In this document: one piece after another, positions 1-5,968 of the stretch
Numbering within the stretch: position 1 is the stretch's first letter
Layout: every line of letters begins with the position of its first letter
Assembly (NCBI GenBank): GCA_938004815.1
Contig: CALKVR010000621.1
Location: forward strand, 1-6,996
DNA: 6,996 nucleotides
Direction of reading: 5' to 3'
Origin: an uncultured Polyangiaceae bacterium
GTDB lineage: Bacteria > Myxococcota_A > Polyangia > Polyangiales > Polyangiaceae
Notes under the pieces: model-generated
Told to the model about the DNA's origin: nothing
Seen by the model: the letters and a program-made list of their open reading frames with translations, nothing else
Databases searched by the model: none
Position numbers and translations under genes: made by a program

Positions 1-1112
1 GGCCCCACCGCCTCGCGGCCGATCGCCTCACGGAGCCGCTCTGCGGCCGTGGCGGCGGCCTCGGCCCCGGTGTCCGGCATGAGCACGGCGAACTCCTCGC
101 CGCCCACCCGAGCGACCAGGTCCATCGCGCGCGCCTCACGCGACAGCACCACCGCGACGTGGCGCAGAACCTCGTCGCCGAACGCATGGCCGAAGCGATC
201 GTTGTAGGTCTTGAAACGATCCACGTCTGCGAGGACGAGGGCGACCGGCCTCCCCGAGCGGCGCGCCTCGGACAGATCGCGGAGCGCGCACTCCTCGAAA
301 TAGCGGCGGTTCGAGAGCTTGGTGAGACCGTCGGTCGTCGCGAGCTCTTTGAGGCGGACGTTCGCGCTCTCGAGCTCGGCGGTGCGGGCCTGCACGGCCG
401 ACTCGAGGTCTTGGGTGTAGCGCTCGAGGTGGGCGGCCATGTCGTTGAAAACCGAACCGAGCTGGCCCAGCTCGTCGTCGGCGCGATGCGGCGCGCGCGC
501 GCTCATGTTGCCGGCGCGGATGTCGGCGGCGACCCGCGCGAGCTCTGCCACCGGGGCGCCGAGCATCCGGCGATGCAAGAGGTAGAGCAGCACGCCGAGG
601 CCCGCCATCGTGCCGAGGACGAAGAGGGCGGCGTCGCGCTTGCCGGAGAAAATCTCGCCCCGGAGGCGCGCCTCGGTGAGCGTCGCGCGCAGCGTGCCGA
701 CGGAGTGGGCGAGGCGCAGAGGGACGACGATGCTGAGCCCGCCCTCGCCATCGTCGACGATCTCGGCCTCACCCGACGCCCGCGCGACGCCGGCGTGCTC
801 GCCAAACCTGCGCGGATCGAGATCGGCGATGACGCGACCGCCTAGATCGACGACCTGGAGCTCACGGATGTCCGGGTACCGATCCGGAAAGTTCGCGACG
901 TTGTCGACGACCGCCTGCGCGCGCTGATGCCGGCCCTCGGCGACGGACGGCGCGAGCGCGAGGCCGAGCAGCTCGAGCGCCTGCAGGTTGGTACGGCGGA
1001 ACTGCGCGCGTTGCTCCGAGGCTTGGCGCTCGGTGGCGATCACGGCCGAGAAGGTGGCGGCCGCGGTCACGACGACCGAGAGCGCGATGGCCACCTTGGC
1101 CGAGAGCCTCAT
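1..1112 (-). CDS. Membrane diguanylate cyclase with HAMP and GGDEF domains (partial, C-terminus cut by window edge)
   Basis: This protein probably makes cyclic di-GMP from two GTP at the inner membrane in response to a periplasmic signal. I translated 370 residues without a stop from the ATG at 1112. Seen: a transmembrane helix at about residues 5-25; a region of about 130 residues that would be periplasmic, with no family I can name (perhaps Cache-like); a second helix at about 160-180; a HAMP domain at about 180-232 (RAGNMSARAPHRADDELGQL); a linking helix rich in Glu and Leu; then a GGDEF domain from about 255. That domain shows TTDGLTKLSNRR, the metal-binding D296 in ADVDRFK, and an intact GGEEF at 337-341 (bases 90-104). 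RAMD at 328-331, five residues before GGEEF, fits the RxxD inhibitory I-site, so product feedback is expected. Roughly 45-50 residues of the domain are missing. A GAGGGGAG ribosome site at 1125-1132 lies 12 bases before the start, inside the end of the kinase gene. The 7-base gap suggests co-transcription. Confidence 0.95.
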   Translation of the reverse strand, partial: MRLSAKVAIALSVVVTAAATFSAVIATERQASEQRAQFRRTNLQALELLGLALAPSVAEGRHQRAQAVVDNVANFPDRYPDIRELQVVDLGGRVIADLDPRRFGEHAGVARASGEAEIVDDGEGGLSIVVPLRLAHSVGTLRATLTEARLRGEIFSGKRDAALFVLGTMAGLGVLLYLLHRRMLGAPVAELARVAADIRAGNMSARAPHRADDELGQLGSVFNDMAAHLERYTQDLESAVQARTAELESANVRLKELATTDGLTKLSNRRYFEECALRDLSEARRSGRPVALVLADVDRFKTYNDRFGHAFGDEVLRHVAVVLSREARAMDLVARVGGEEFAVLMPDTGAEAAATAAERLREAIGREAVG

Positions 1113-1119
1113 CGGATCG

Positions 1120-1767
1120 TCACGCTCCCCTCGACGGAAGCGAGATCACGAAGCGCGACCCGGGGGAAGCGGCCTCGAAGCGCACCGCGCCGCGATGAGC
1201 CTCGACCAGGGTGCGCACGAGAAGCAGCCCTAGCCCGGCCCCGCCGTTCTTGGTCGTTTCGCCCGACCACAGACGCGACTCGTCCAGACCGGGGCCGTTG
1301 TCCTCGACGACGAAGGTAGCGGCGCCCGCCGCGTCGGCGCGCACCTCGACCCGCACCGCGCCCCCGGCCTCGCAGGCTTGCACCGCGTTCTGCACGAGGT
1401 TCGCGATGACGGGTGGAAACAGGACCGGGTCCACCGCGACTTCGAGCTCCTCGGGCTCGACGCGGACCTCGACCGTGACGGCGTCCGAGACGACGACGCC
1501 GCTGAACGCGTCGTCGATCACGCGTCGGGCCGCGACCAGATCCGACTCGAGCTCGCCGCCGCGGGCCACGTCGAACAGGCGCGTCACCAGGTCTTGGGCG
1601 ATGCGCACGTTGCGCTCGGCGCGCTCGAGGCAGCGAGCGCGCGCGTCCTCATCGTCGGACTTTTTCACCAGGTAGAGCGCCGACGCCGTCACGCCGAGCA
1701 GGTTCCTCAGCTCATGGAGCGAGCCGGCGGCGAGCGCCGCCGCGACCTCGGGCCGGATCCTGGTCAT
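1120..1767 (-). CDS. Compact soluble sensor histidine kinase (HisKA-like plus HATPase)
   Basis: This is a 215-residue histidine kinase with no sensor, transmembrane or receiver domain, so it is expected in the cytoplasm. The H-box HELRNLLG has the phospho-acceptor at H18; the proline usual after HELRN is replaced by Leu23, a variant seen in some kinases with 'NLL'-type H-boxes. A dimerisation helix pair follows to about residue 70. The ATPase domain has an N-box NLVQNAVQA (N123, N127), a G1 box EDNGPGLD (155-162), and a G2 box GGAGLGL (175-181) preceded by ETTKN. The ATP lid is short, as in NtrB-like kinases. I chose the ATG at 1767. The frame is open back to an ATG at 1845, but that would overlap the radical SAM gene by over 60 bases and adds only low-complexity, repeat-derived sequence. 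No Shine-Dalgarno precedes 1767, so translation may be coupled to upstream reading. The gene lies 16 bases after the radical SAM stop and 7 bases before the cyclase. The partner response regulator is not in the window. Confidence 0.9.
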   Translation of the reverse strand: MTRIRPEVAAALAAGSLHELRNLLGVTASALYLVKKSDDEDARARCLERAERNVRIAQDLVTRLFDVARGGELESDLVAARRVIDDAFSGVVVSDAVTVEVRVEPEELEVAVDPVLFPPVIANLVQNAVQACEAGGAVRVEVRADAAGAATFVVEDNGPGLDESRLWSGETTKNGGAGLGLLLVRTLVEAHRGAVRFEAASPGSRFVISLPSRGA

Positions 1768-1787
1768 GACCGATTGGAGGGAATCAT
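1764..1787 (-). other. Possible 7-codon coupling mini-ORF (MIPSNRS)
   Basis: A short reading frame, MIPSNRS plus stop, spans the gap between two genes. Its ATG (1787-1785) overlaps the TGA of the radical SAM gene (1786-1784) as ATGA. Its own TGA (1766-1764) overlaps the ATG of the kinase (1767-1765), again as ATGA. Such overlaps commonly allow a terminating ribosome to restart. This could explain how the kinase, which lacks a Shine-Dalgarno, is translated. The geometry is read directly from the sequence; the function is inference, and chance occurrence is possible. Confidence 0.3.
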
Positions 1788-4636
1788 AGCGTCGTCGTGC
1801 TCGAACAGCTCGGTGCCGTGATCTCACCCCCCCGGCCCCCCTCACTGCGTGAGGGGGGTGGTCCGCCCTTCGACAGGACGAGGGCCAGGCGGACGATCTG
1901 GACGGGGCACGGCGCCCCCGCGAAGACCTCGGCGATTTCGCTGGGCTTGGCCGCGCCGTCGCCGCGGATCGTCGCGGTGACGTCGAAGCCGACGAGGTCG
2001 CCGGCGAGCCCGGCGTGGCGCACGGCGTGGAGGGCCTCGCCGCCGAGGACGCTCGCGGTCTCGACGTACGAACGGACGTCGACCATCTTGGCGAGCGCCT
2101 TGACCTCGCGCCGAACCTTGATCGACGTCTCGGCGAGGACCGCGCGCACGCGCTCGTCGAGCCAGGCGTCGACCGGCGTCGTGCCGGCGAGATCGCGCGC
2201 GACCGAGCGAGCGAGCACCACCGCGTAACGCGCGCCCGCCACCGCGGCCGAGACGCTCGGCGCGCCGGGGGCGACGCGCTCGATCCGCGTGAACGTCAGC
2301 CCCTCGGGGGAGCGCTCGGTCATCTCGACCGCGAGCTCGCGGAGCCGCTCGGCGTCGAGCCGGGACGGGACGCGCACGTCGATCGCCTCCTCCAAGCTGA
2401 GCACGCCGAGGGACAGGGCCGGCCCGAAGGTCATGTCGGGCTTGGGGTGGAAGCCGCGGGTGTACTCGACCTCGAGCCCGACGCGCCGGAACACGCGCGG
2501 CAGCTCGCGGATGAGATCGAGGTGGCCGAGGAGCGCCATCGGCCCCGTCTTCTCGAACCAGAACCGGAGCGTTTCGCGGGCAACGCCACCTTGCTGGATG
2601 ACCTTCCTCGCCGCCATTTCACCCCCCCGGCCCCCCTCACTGCGTGAGGGGGGAGCATCGGCGGCGACCAAGGGCAGGCGCTTTTTCTCGTGCGCGCCGA
2701 GACGCTCCAGGTAGTCGACGCGCTCGTCGCGCATCCTGGTCATGTCGCAAGCGACGCCGCAGTCGTAGCAGACGAGGCGGCGGCGGTCGGCGACGGCGTC
2801 GGCGACGTTGTCGTGGTGGACGAACGCCCCGGCGACCTTGCCGCACGGCGGGCTCAGGCGGCTCTGCAGCGCCTTTCGGTACTCGCGCGCGAGAAACCCG
2901 TCTTCGAGCCCGACGTCGATGTGCGACCACGGCAGCCGCGCGCTCACCGGGATCGTGCCCAGGTACGTCGCGGTCTCGATGCCCTCGGCGTCGAGGGCGT
3001 CGCGCCAGCGCGAGAGATCGAGGTGCTCATCCCACGAATCGAACCTCGCGCCCGCCTTGAACGCCCGCTCGAGCACGTTCGCGAGGCGGCGGTCGCCGCG
3101 CGCGAAGATACCCTCGAGCACGCTCGCCTTGGCGTCGTGCGTCTTGAGGCGCAACCCGCGGACGGCGCGCGCGCGGTCACGAAGCATCGCCTGCTTGCGA
3201 TCGACCTCGGCGAGGGCATCCATCGCGCACCATTGGAACGGCGTGTGCGGCTTGGGCACGTGCACCGAGACGCTGACCGTCACCTCGGCCGGCTTGCCGC
3301 GCCCGGCGGCGCGCTTGCCCGTCTCGAGGGCGCGCGCGCCCGTCTCGACGATCCCCCGCACGTCTTCATCGGTCTCGGTCGGGAGACCGCAGATGAAGTA
3401 GAGCTTCATCTTGCCCCAGCCCCGCGAAAAGACGCGCTCGGCCGTCTCGAGCAGCTGCTCTTCGGTGACGTTCTTGTTGATGACGTCGCGCATCCGCTGC
3501 GTCCCCGCCTCGGGCGCGAACGTGAGCCCCGTCGCGCGTACGCGGCGGAGCTCGTCGAGCAGCTCGGGCTCGAGCCCATAGGCGCGCAACGACGAGACGC
3601 CGAGCGAGATCTGTCGGTCCGCGAGCTCGCTCGTCACCTTCTTGATGAGCGGCGAGATGCAGGACACGTCGGCGGTCGAGAGGGCGGTGAGCGACACCTC
3701 GTCTTGGCCGGTCGCCTCGACCGCGCGCAGCACGGTGTCGACGATCTCGGCCGGATCACGCTCGCGCACGGGGCGGTAGATCATCCCCGCCTGGCAGAAG
3801 CGACAGCCCTCGGTGCAACCGCGGGCGACCTCGATCGAGAGTCGATCGAAGATCGCCTCGGGCCCGCCCGTCGGGCTCACCGCCGGGAACGGGTACTTGG
3901 CGAGATCGACGAGCGAGCGATCGATGGGAAACGGGAGGCTCGGATCGGCGGGGCGCTCGACGACCTCGAGGCCGGTAGCGGGGTCGACCGCCACCGTGTA
4001 GAGCGACGGCACGTACACGGCGCCGAGCCGCGCGAGGGCACGCAGCCGCTCGGCGCGCCGCACCCCCGCGTCGCGCAGCGACTTCCACGTCACGGCGATC
4101 TCTGTCGCCTTGCTCTCGCCGTCGCCGATGACGATGGCGTCGATGAACGGCGCGAGGGGCGCGGGGTGCGTCGCCACCGGACCGCCCGCGATCACCAGCG
4201 GATCGGTCTCGCCCCGGTCGGCGGTCCGCAGCGGGATGCCGCCGAGCTCGAGCATGTTGAGGATGTTCGTGTACGTGAGCTCGAACTGGAGCGAGAAGCC
4301 CACCACGTCGAACGCAGCGAGCGGCTTCTTGGACTCGAGCGTCACGAGGGGCAGCCCCCGCGCCCTGAGCTCGGCCTCCATGTCGACCCACGGCGCGTAG
4401 CAGCGCTCGGCGAGCGTGCGCGGGTCGTCGTTCAAGATGCCGTAGAGGATCTTGAAGCCGAGGTGGCTCATCCCGATGTCGTAGACGTCGGGGAACGCGA
4501 GGCAGACCTTCGCAACCTCCGGCGCCCACGAGCGGACCTTGGACCCGACCTCACCCCCGGTGTAGCGGGCGGGCTTGGTGACCTTGTGCAGAAACGCGGA
4601 GTAGGGGTGCGGCTCGGCGGACGTGAGGGCGCTCAT
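1784..4636 (-). CDS. B12-binding-type radical SAM protein fused to a DUF2344 domain (TIGR03960/TIGR03936-like)
   Basis: This 950-residue cytoplasmic protein belongs to a widespread family with no reaction I can name. The N-terminal part (about 20-230) resembles the B12-binding-type region of the family (PDVYDIGMSHLGFKILY, then GFSLQFELTYTNIL and VIAGGP). The radical SAM core follows: C274, C278 and C281 form CTEGCRFC, a CxxxCxxC variant that binds the 4Fe-4S cluster, followed by QAGMIYRPVRERDP. Further conserved blocks are LRAYGLEPELLDELR, FAPEAGTQRMR and KLYFICGLPTETDED. After the barrel, C598 and C623, C626, C630 (CYDCGVAC) could hold a second metal site. DUF2344 begins at about residue 688 (FWFEKTGPMALLGHLDLIRELPR as split motifs, then YTRGFHPKPDMTFGPALSLG). 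Residues 662-673 and 927-938 are both PPSRSEGGRGGE, encoded by the two palindromic repeats, at the domain junction and at the C-terminus. The last 12 residues (ITAPSCSSTTTL) are probably not ancestral. The start at 4636 gives the usual family N-terminus; only a weak ribosome site is visible. In some other bacteria the family lies near ribonuclease G and ribosomal protein genes; here it precedes signalling genes. Confidence 0.95.
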   Translation of the reverse strand: MSALTSAEPHPYSAFLHKVTKPARYTGGEVGSKVRSWAPEVAKVCLAFPDVYDIGMSHLGFKILYGILNDDPRTLAERCYAPWVDMEAELRARGLPLVTLESKKPLAAFDVVGFSLQFELTYTNILNMLELGGIPLRTADRGETDPLVIAGGPVATHPAPLAPFIDAIVIGDGESKATEIAVTWKSLRDAGVRRAERLRALARLGAVYVPSLYTVAVDPATGLEVVERPADPSLPFPIDRSLVDLAKYPFPAVSPTGGPEAIFDRLSIEVARGCTEGCRFCQAGMIYRPVRERDPAEIVDTVLRAVEATGQDEVSLTALSTADVSCISPLIKKVTSELADRQISLGVSSLRAYGLEPELLDELRRVRATGLTFAPEAGTQRMRDVINKNVTEEQLLETAERVFSRGWGKMKLYFICGLPTETDEDVRGIVETGARALETGKRAAGRGKPAEVTVSVSVHVPKPHTPFQWCAMDALAEVDRKQAMLRDRARAVRGLRLKTHDAKASVLEGIFARGDRRLANVLERAFKAGARFDSWDEHLDLSRWRDALDAEGIETATYLGTIPVSARLPWSHIDVGLEDGFLAREYRKALQSRLSPPCGKVAGAFVHHDNVADAVADRRRLVCYDCGVACDMTRMRDERVDYLERLGAHEKKRLPLVAADAPPSRSEGGRGGEMAARKVIQQGGVARETLRFWFEKTGPMALLGHLDLIRELPRVFRRVGLEVEYTRGFHPKPDMTFGPALSLGVLSLEEAIDVRVPSRLDAERLRELAVEMTERSPEGLTFTRIERVAPGAPSVSAAVAGARYAVVLARSVARDLAGTTPVDAWLDERVRAVLAETSIKVRREVKALAKMVDVRSYVETASVLGGEALHAVRHAGLAGDLVGFDVTATIRGDGAAKPSEIAEVFAGAPCPVQIVRLALVLSKGGPPPSRSEGGRGGEITAPSCSSTTTL
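1824..1858. repeat. 35-bp palindromic element, copy A (C-terminal end of the radical SAM gene)
   Basis: This copy is identical over 35 bases to copy B at 2619-2653. On the plus strand it reads TCAC, seven C, GG, six C, TCAC, TGC, GTGA, six G. The arms 1836-1845 and 1849-1858 form a perfect 10-bp inverted repeat around a 3-base loop (TGC). Read on the minus strand it encodes PPSRSEGGRGGE (residues 927-938), where the 36th base completes Glu as GAG. Identity stops sharply on the 3' plus-strand side (base 1859). On the other side a weaker match continues for several bases. It lies 12 codons before the stop and seems to have extended the protein's C-terminus. Confidence 0.93.
2619..2653. repeat. 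35-bp palindromic element, copy B (domain junction of the radical SAM gene)
   Basis: This copy is identical to copy A over all 35 bases, with the perfect 10-bp inverted repeat at 2631-2640 and 2644-2653. It lies exactly 795 bases (265 codons) from copy A, so both are read in the same frame. It encodes PPSRSEGGRGGE at residues 662-673, with Glu673 as GAA rather than GAG. It falls between the radical SAM part, which ends near residue 660, and DUF2344, which starts near 688. That is a flexible linker where an insertion would be tolerated. Four of the six reading frames through the element contain no stop, which also favours survival inside genes. Confidence 0.93.
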
Positions 4637-4690
4637 GCTTCGTTTGGGGCGGAAAAACCCCCGCCTTCTCGTAGCACAGCTGCCCCCGGG

Positions 4691-4990
4691 TCAACCGGCC
4701 TTGTCACACGCGTCGAGGTCCTTTCGCGACCCGGCATCCCGCATGCATTTCATCCGCTTGACCCACGGGACGCGCCCGAACTCGGGCGGCTTGGCCCGCC
4801 GCTCGCAGTCCTTCTCGAGCTCGGCCTCGATCTTCTCGGGGAGCCTCTTGCCAGCGTCGTCGCCGAGGACCCGGATGACGTTCTCGCAGACCTCGGCGCC
4901 GTCGGGCGCTCGCAGCCAACCGACCCAGAACACGAGCGCCGCGAGCGCCAGCGCGCCGAGCATGCCCCCCAGGATCTTCAAGGCTTTCAT
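4691..4990 (-). CDS. Small membrane-anchored protein with four cysteines, unknown function
   Basis: This is a 99-residue protein of no family I recognise. MKALK is followed by one strongly hydrophobic stretch (about residues 6-26, ILGGMLGALALAALVFWVGW). It is either an N-terminal membrane anchor or an uncleaved signal; there is no lipobox and no clear cleavage site. The remaining 70 residues are charged and helical in appearance, and should lie outside the cytoplasm. They hold C35, C62, C82 and C95, an even number that could form two disulphides. The start at 4990 is strongly supported by AGGAGG seven bases upstream (within 4996-5002). Longer in-frame extensions reach 5299 but run through the opposite-strand sigma factor gene and are rejected. 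The ribosome site lies in an inverted repeat (4995-5017). The next gene begins 54 bases downstream on the same strand, so this may be the first gene of the operon. Confidence 0.85.
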   Translation of the reverse strand: MKALKILGGMLGALALAALVFWVGWLRAPDGAEVCENVIRVLGDDAGKRLPEKIEAELEKDCERRAKPPEFGRVPWVKRMKCMRDAGSRKDLDACDKAG

Positions 4991-5074
4991 CGCGCGTCCT
5001 CCTTTCTCTGGAGGACGGCCGCGCGGGGGCGCAGTCGCCCGAAATCGACCGGGTTCGAGTAAGCTCGGCACGCG
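4991..5074. promoter_or_regulatory. Divergent intergenic region between the small membrane protein and the sigma factor
   Basis: These 84 bases must contain the promoters, or leaderless starts, of both divergent genes. I see no convincing -35/-10 pair on either strand; myxobacterial promoters are often hard to recognise. Three dyads are present: the 8-bp inverted repeat at 4995-5017, a perfect 5-bp one (GGGCG CAGT CGCCC, 5027-5040), and an imperfect one (TCGACCGGGTTCGA, 5045-5058) about 16 bases before the sigma factor start. The last could be an operator, but the dyads are short and unproven. Confidence 0.6.
4995..5017 (-). promoter_or_regulatory. Inverted repeat covering the Shine-Dalgarno of the small membrane protein
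   Basis: On the minus strand the leader reads CGTCCTCC, then AGAGAAA, then GGAGGACG, then CGCG and the ATG at 4990. The two arms are perfectly complementary over 8 bp, with a 7-base loop. The second arm contains the AGGAGG ribosome-binding site, so in the mRNA the stem would hide it. This is seen in the sequence provided the transcript starts upstream of 5017. A role in translational control is inference. It might instead act as a DNA operator dyad. Confidence 0.5.
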
Positions 5075-5968
5075 GTGCCCCTCGCCGAGACATTCCTGGC
5101 GTTCGTCCCCGAGGGTCTTCGCGCCCGCCTGGGTGCGTCCGACGTCGAGCGCACCCTCGGACGAGCCCTCGCCTCTGCTCGAGCCGAGGTCGCGATGCCG
5201 TCGGTCTCGGACGAGGACTTCGCCGCTCACGCGGCCGAGCGGCTGAGCCCCGAGCTGGCGAGCCTGGAGGATCCGGCGGCCGCGCTCGCGGGCGTCCACG
5301 CCCTCGATCTCTTGATCGCCCTCGGCTGCCGTCGGGGCGACGAGCGCGCCCTCGCCGCCTTCGACGCGCGGTTCGGCGCGGACGTCGATCTCGCCATCAA
5401 GAAGAGCCCCTCCCTCGGCGTCGCGCCCGACGAGTTCAGGCAGCTCGTCCGCACCCGCCTCTTCGTGAACGAGCCAGGCCGCGCCTCGAAGATCGCCTCG
5501 TACTCGGGGCGCGGCCCGCTCAAGGGGTGGGTGCGCGTCACCGCGGCGCGGCTCGTCGTCGACCTCGCGCGGCAGAGCACCCCCGACAAGCCCGAGGGCG
5601 ACGAGCGCGTCTTCGATCGGCTGCCCGGCGCCCTCGACCTCGAGACCGAGGTGATCCGCGCCGCGTCACGCCAGGATCTGAACGATGCGATGAAGCGCGC
5701 GTTCGCTCGGCTCGACGTGCGCGACCGGAACCTCCTCCGTCAGCGCTACGTGCACGATCTCGCCGGCGACAAGATCGCGCAGCTCCACGGTGTCCACCGC
5801 GCCACCGCGTTCGGCTGGATCGAGGCGGCGCGCAGGGCGCTCCTGAAAAAGATCGAAGAAGAGCTCGGCGGGCGGGCGCAGGGCCGCGAGCTCGAGAGCC
5901 TCCTCGCCGCGCTCGGCAGTCGCCTCGACATCAGCCTTCGGGCGGTGATGACGAGCGACGACGGCTGA
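5075..5968 (+). CDS. Sigma-70-like RNA polymerase sigma factor, Myxococcales type (TIGR03001-like)
   Basis: This 297-residue protein would direct RNA polymerase to a set of promoters. An N-terminal part of about 120 residues without a recognisable motif is followed by a region-2-like block (residues 124-166: LVRTRLFVNEP, KIASYSGRGPLKGWVRVTAARLV, split here) and by region 4 (about 200-262: AFARLDVRDRNLLRQRYVHD, then a helix-turn-helix DKIAQLHGVHRATAFGWIEAA). The WVRV.AAR signature after a glycine-rich turn fits the family described from Myxococcales. Region 2 is less typical than in housekeeping or ECF sigma factors. The start is the GTG at 5075: an in-frame TAA lies at 5060-5062, so little extension is possible. 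There is no good Shine-Dalgarno, so a leaderless transcript is possible. No anti-sigma gene is adjacent; the divergent membrane-anchored cysteine protein is the only candidate, without direct support. The last 38 bases overlap the helicase gene on the other strand. Confidence 0.9.
   Translation: MPLAETFLAFVPEGLRARLGASDVERTLGRALASARAEVAMPSVSDEDFAAHAAERLSPELASLEDPAAALAGVHALDLLIALGCRRGDERALAAFDARFGADVDLAIKKSPSLGVAPDEFRQLVRTRLFVNEPGRASKIASYSGRGPLKGWVRVTAARLVVDLARQSTPDKPEGDERVFDRLPGALDLETEVIRAASRQDLNDAMKRAFARLDVRDRNLLRQRYVHDLAGDKIAQLHGVHRATAFGWIEAARRALLKKIEEELGGRAQGRELESLLAALGSRLDISLRAVMTSDDG

Noticed and set aside
159..845. Plus-strand open frame opposite the diguanylate cyclase
   Set aside because: It has no recognisable domain, while the minus strand there carries intact HAMP and GGDEF motifs.
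1768..1845. Longer N-terminus for the histidine kinase from the ATG at 1845
   Set aside because: The extra 26 residues come from the palindromic repeat and the end of the radical SAM gene read in another frame; the H-box lies close to the ATG at 1767, which is a sufficient start.
1824..2653. CRISPR array or transposon ends
   Set aside because: There are only two copies, 795 bases apart with conserved gene sequence between them, and no transposase gene or target duplications.
4551..4560. Partial third copy of the palindromic element (TCACCCCCGG)
   Set aside because: Only about ten bases resemble the element, the palindromic arms are missing, and the bases encode the YTGGEVG motif near the N-terminus, which is expected family sequence.
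4646..4665. Possible hairpin (GGCGG...CCGCC) in the 54-base gap before the radical SAM gene as a terminator or attenuator
   Set aside because: The stem is only 5 bp with an 8-base loop, and no T-run follows it on either strand in the right place.
2690..5062. Very long plus-strand open frame of 790 codons opposite the radical SAM gene
   Set aside because: The translation is rich in Arg, His, Ala and Glu, with no family motif, and it mirrors the conserved minus-strand gene. It is a typical open antisense frame of very GC-rich DNA.
4991..5299. Longer N-terminus for the small membrane protein
   Set aside because: It would overlap the sigma factor gene antisense and bury the strong Shine-Dalgarno and hydrophobic anchor inside the protein.
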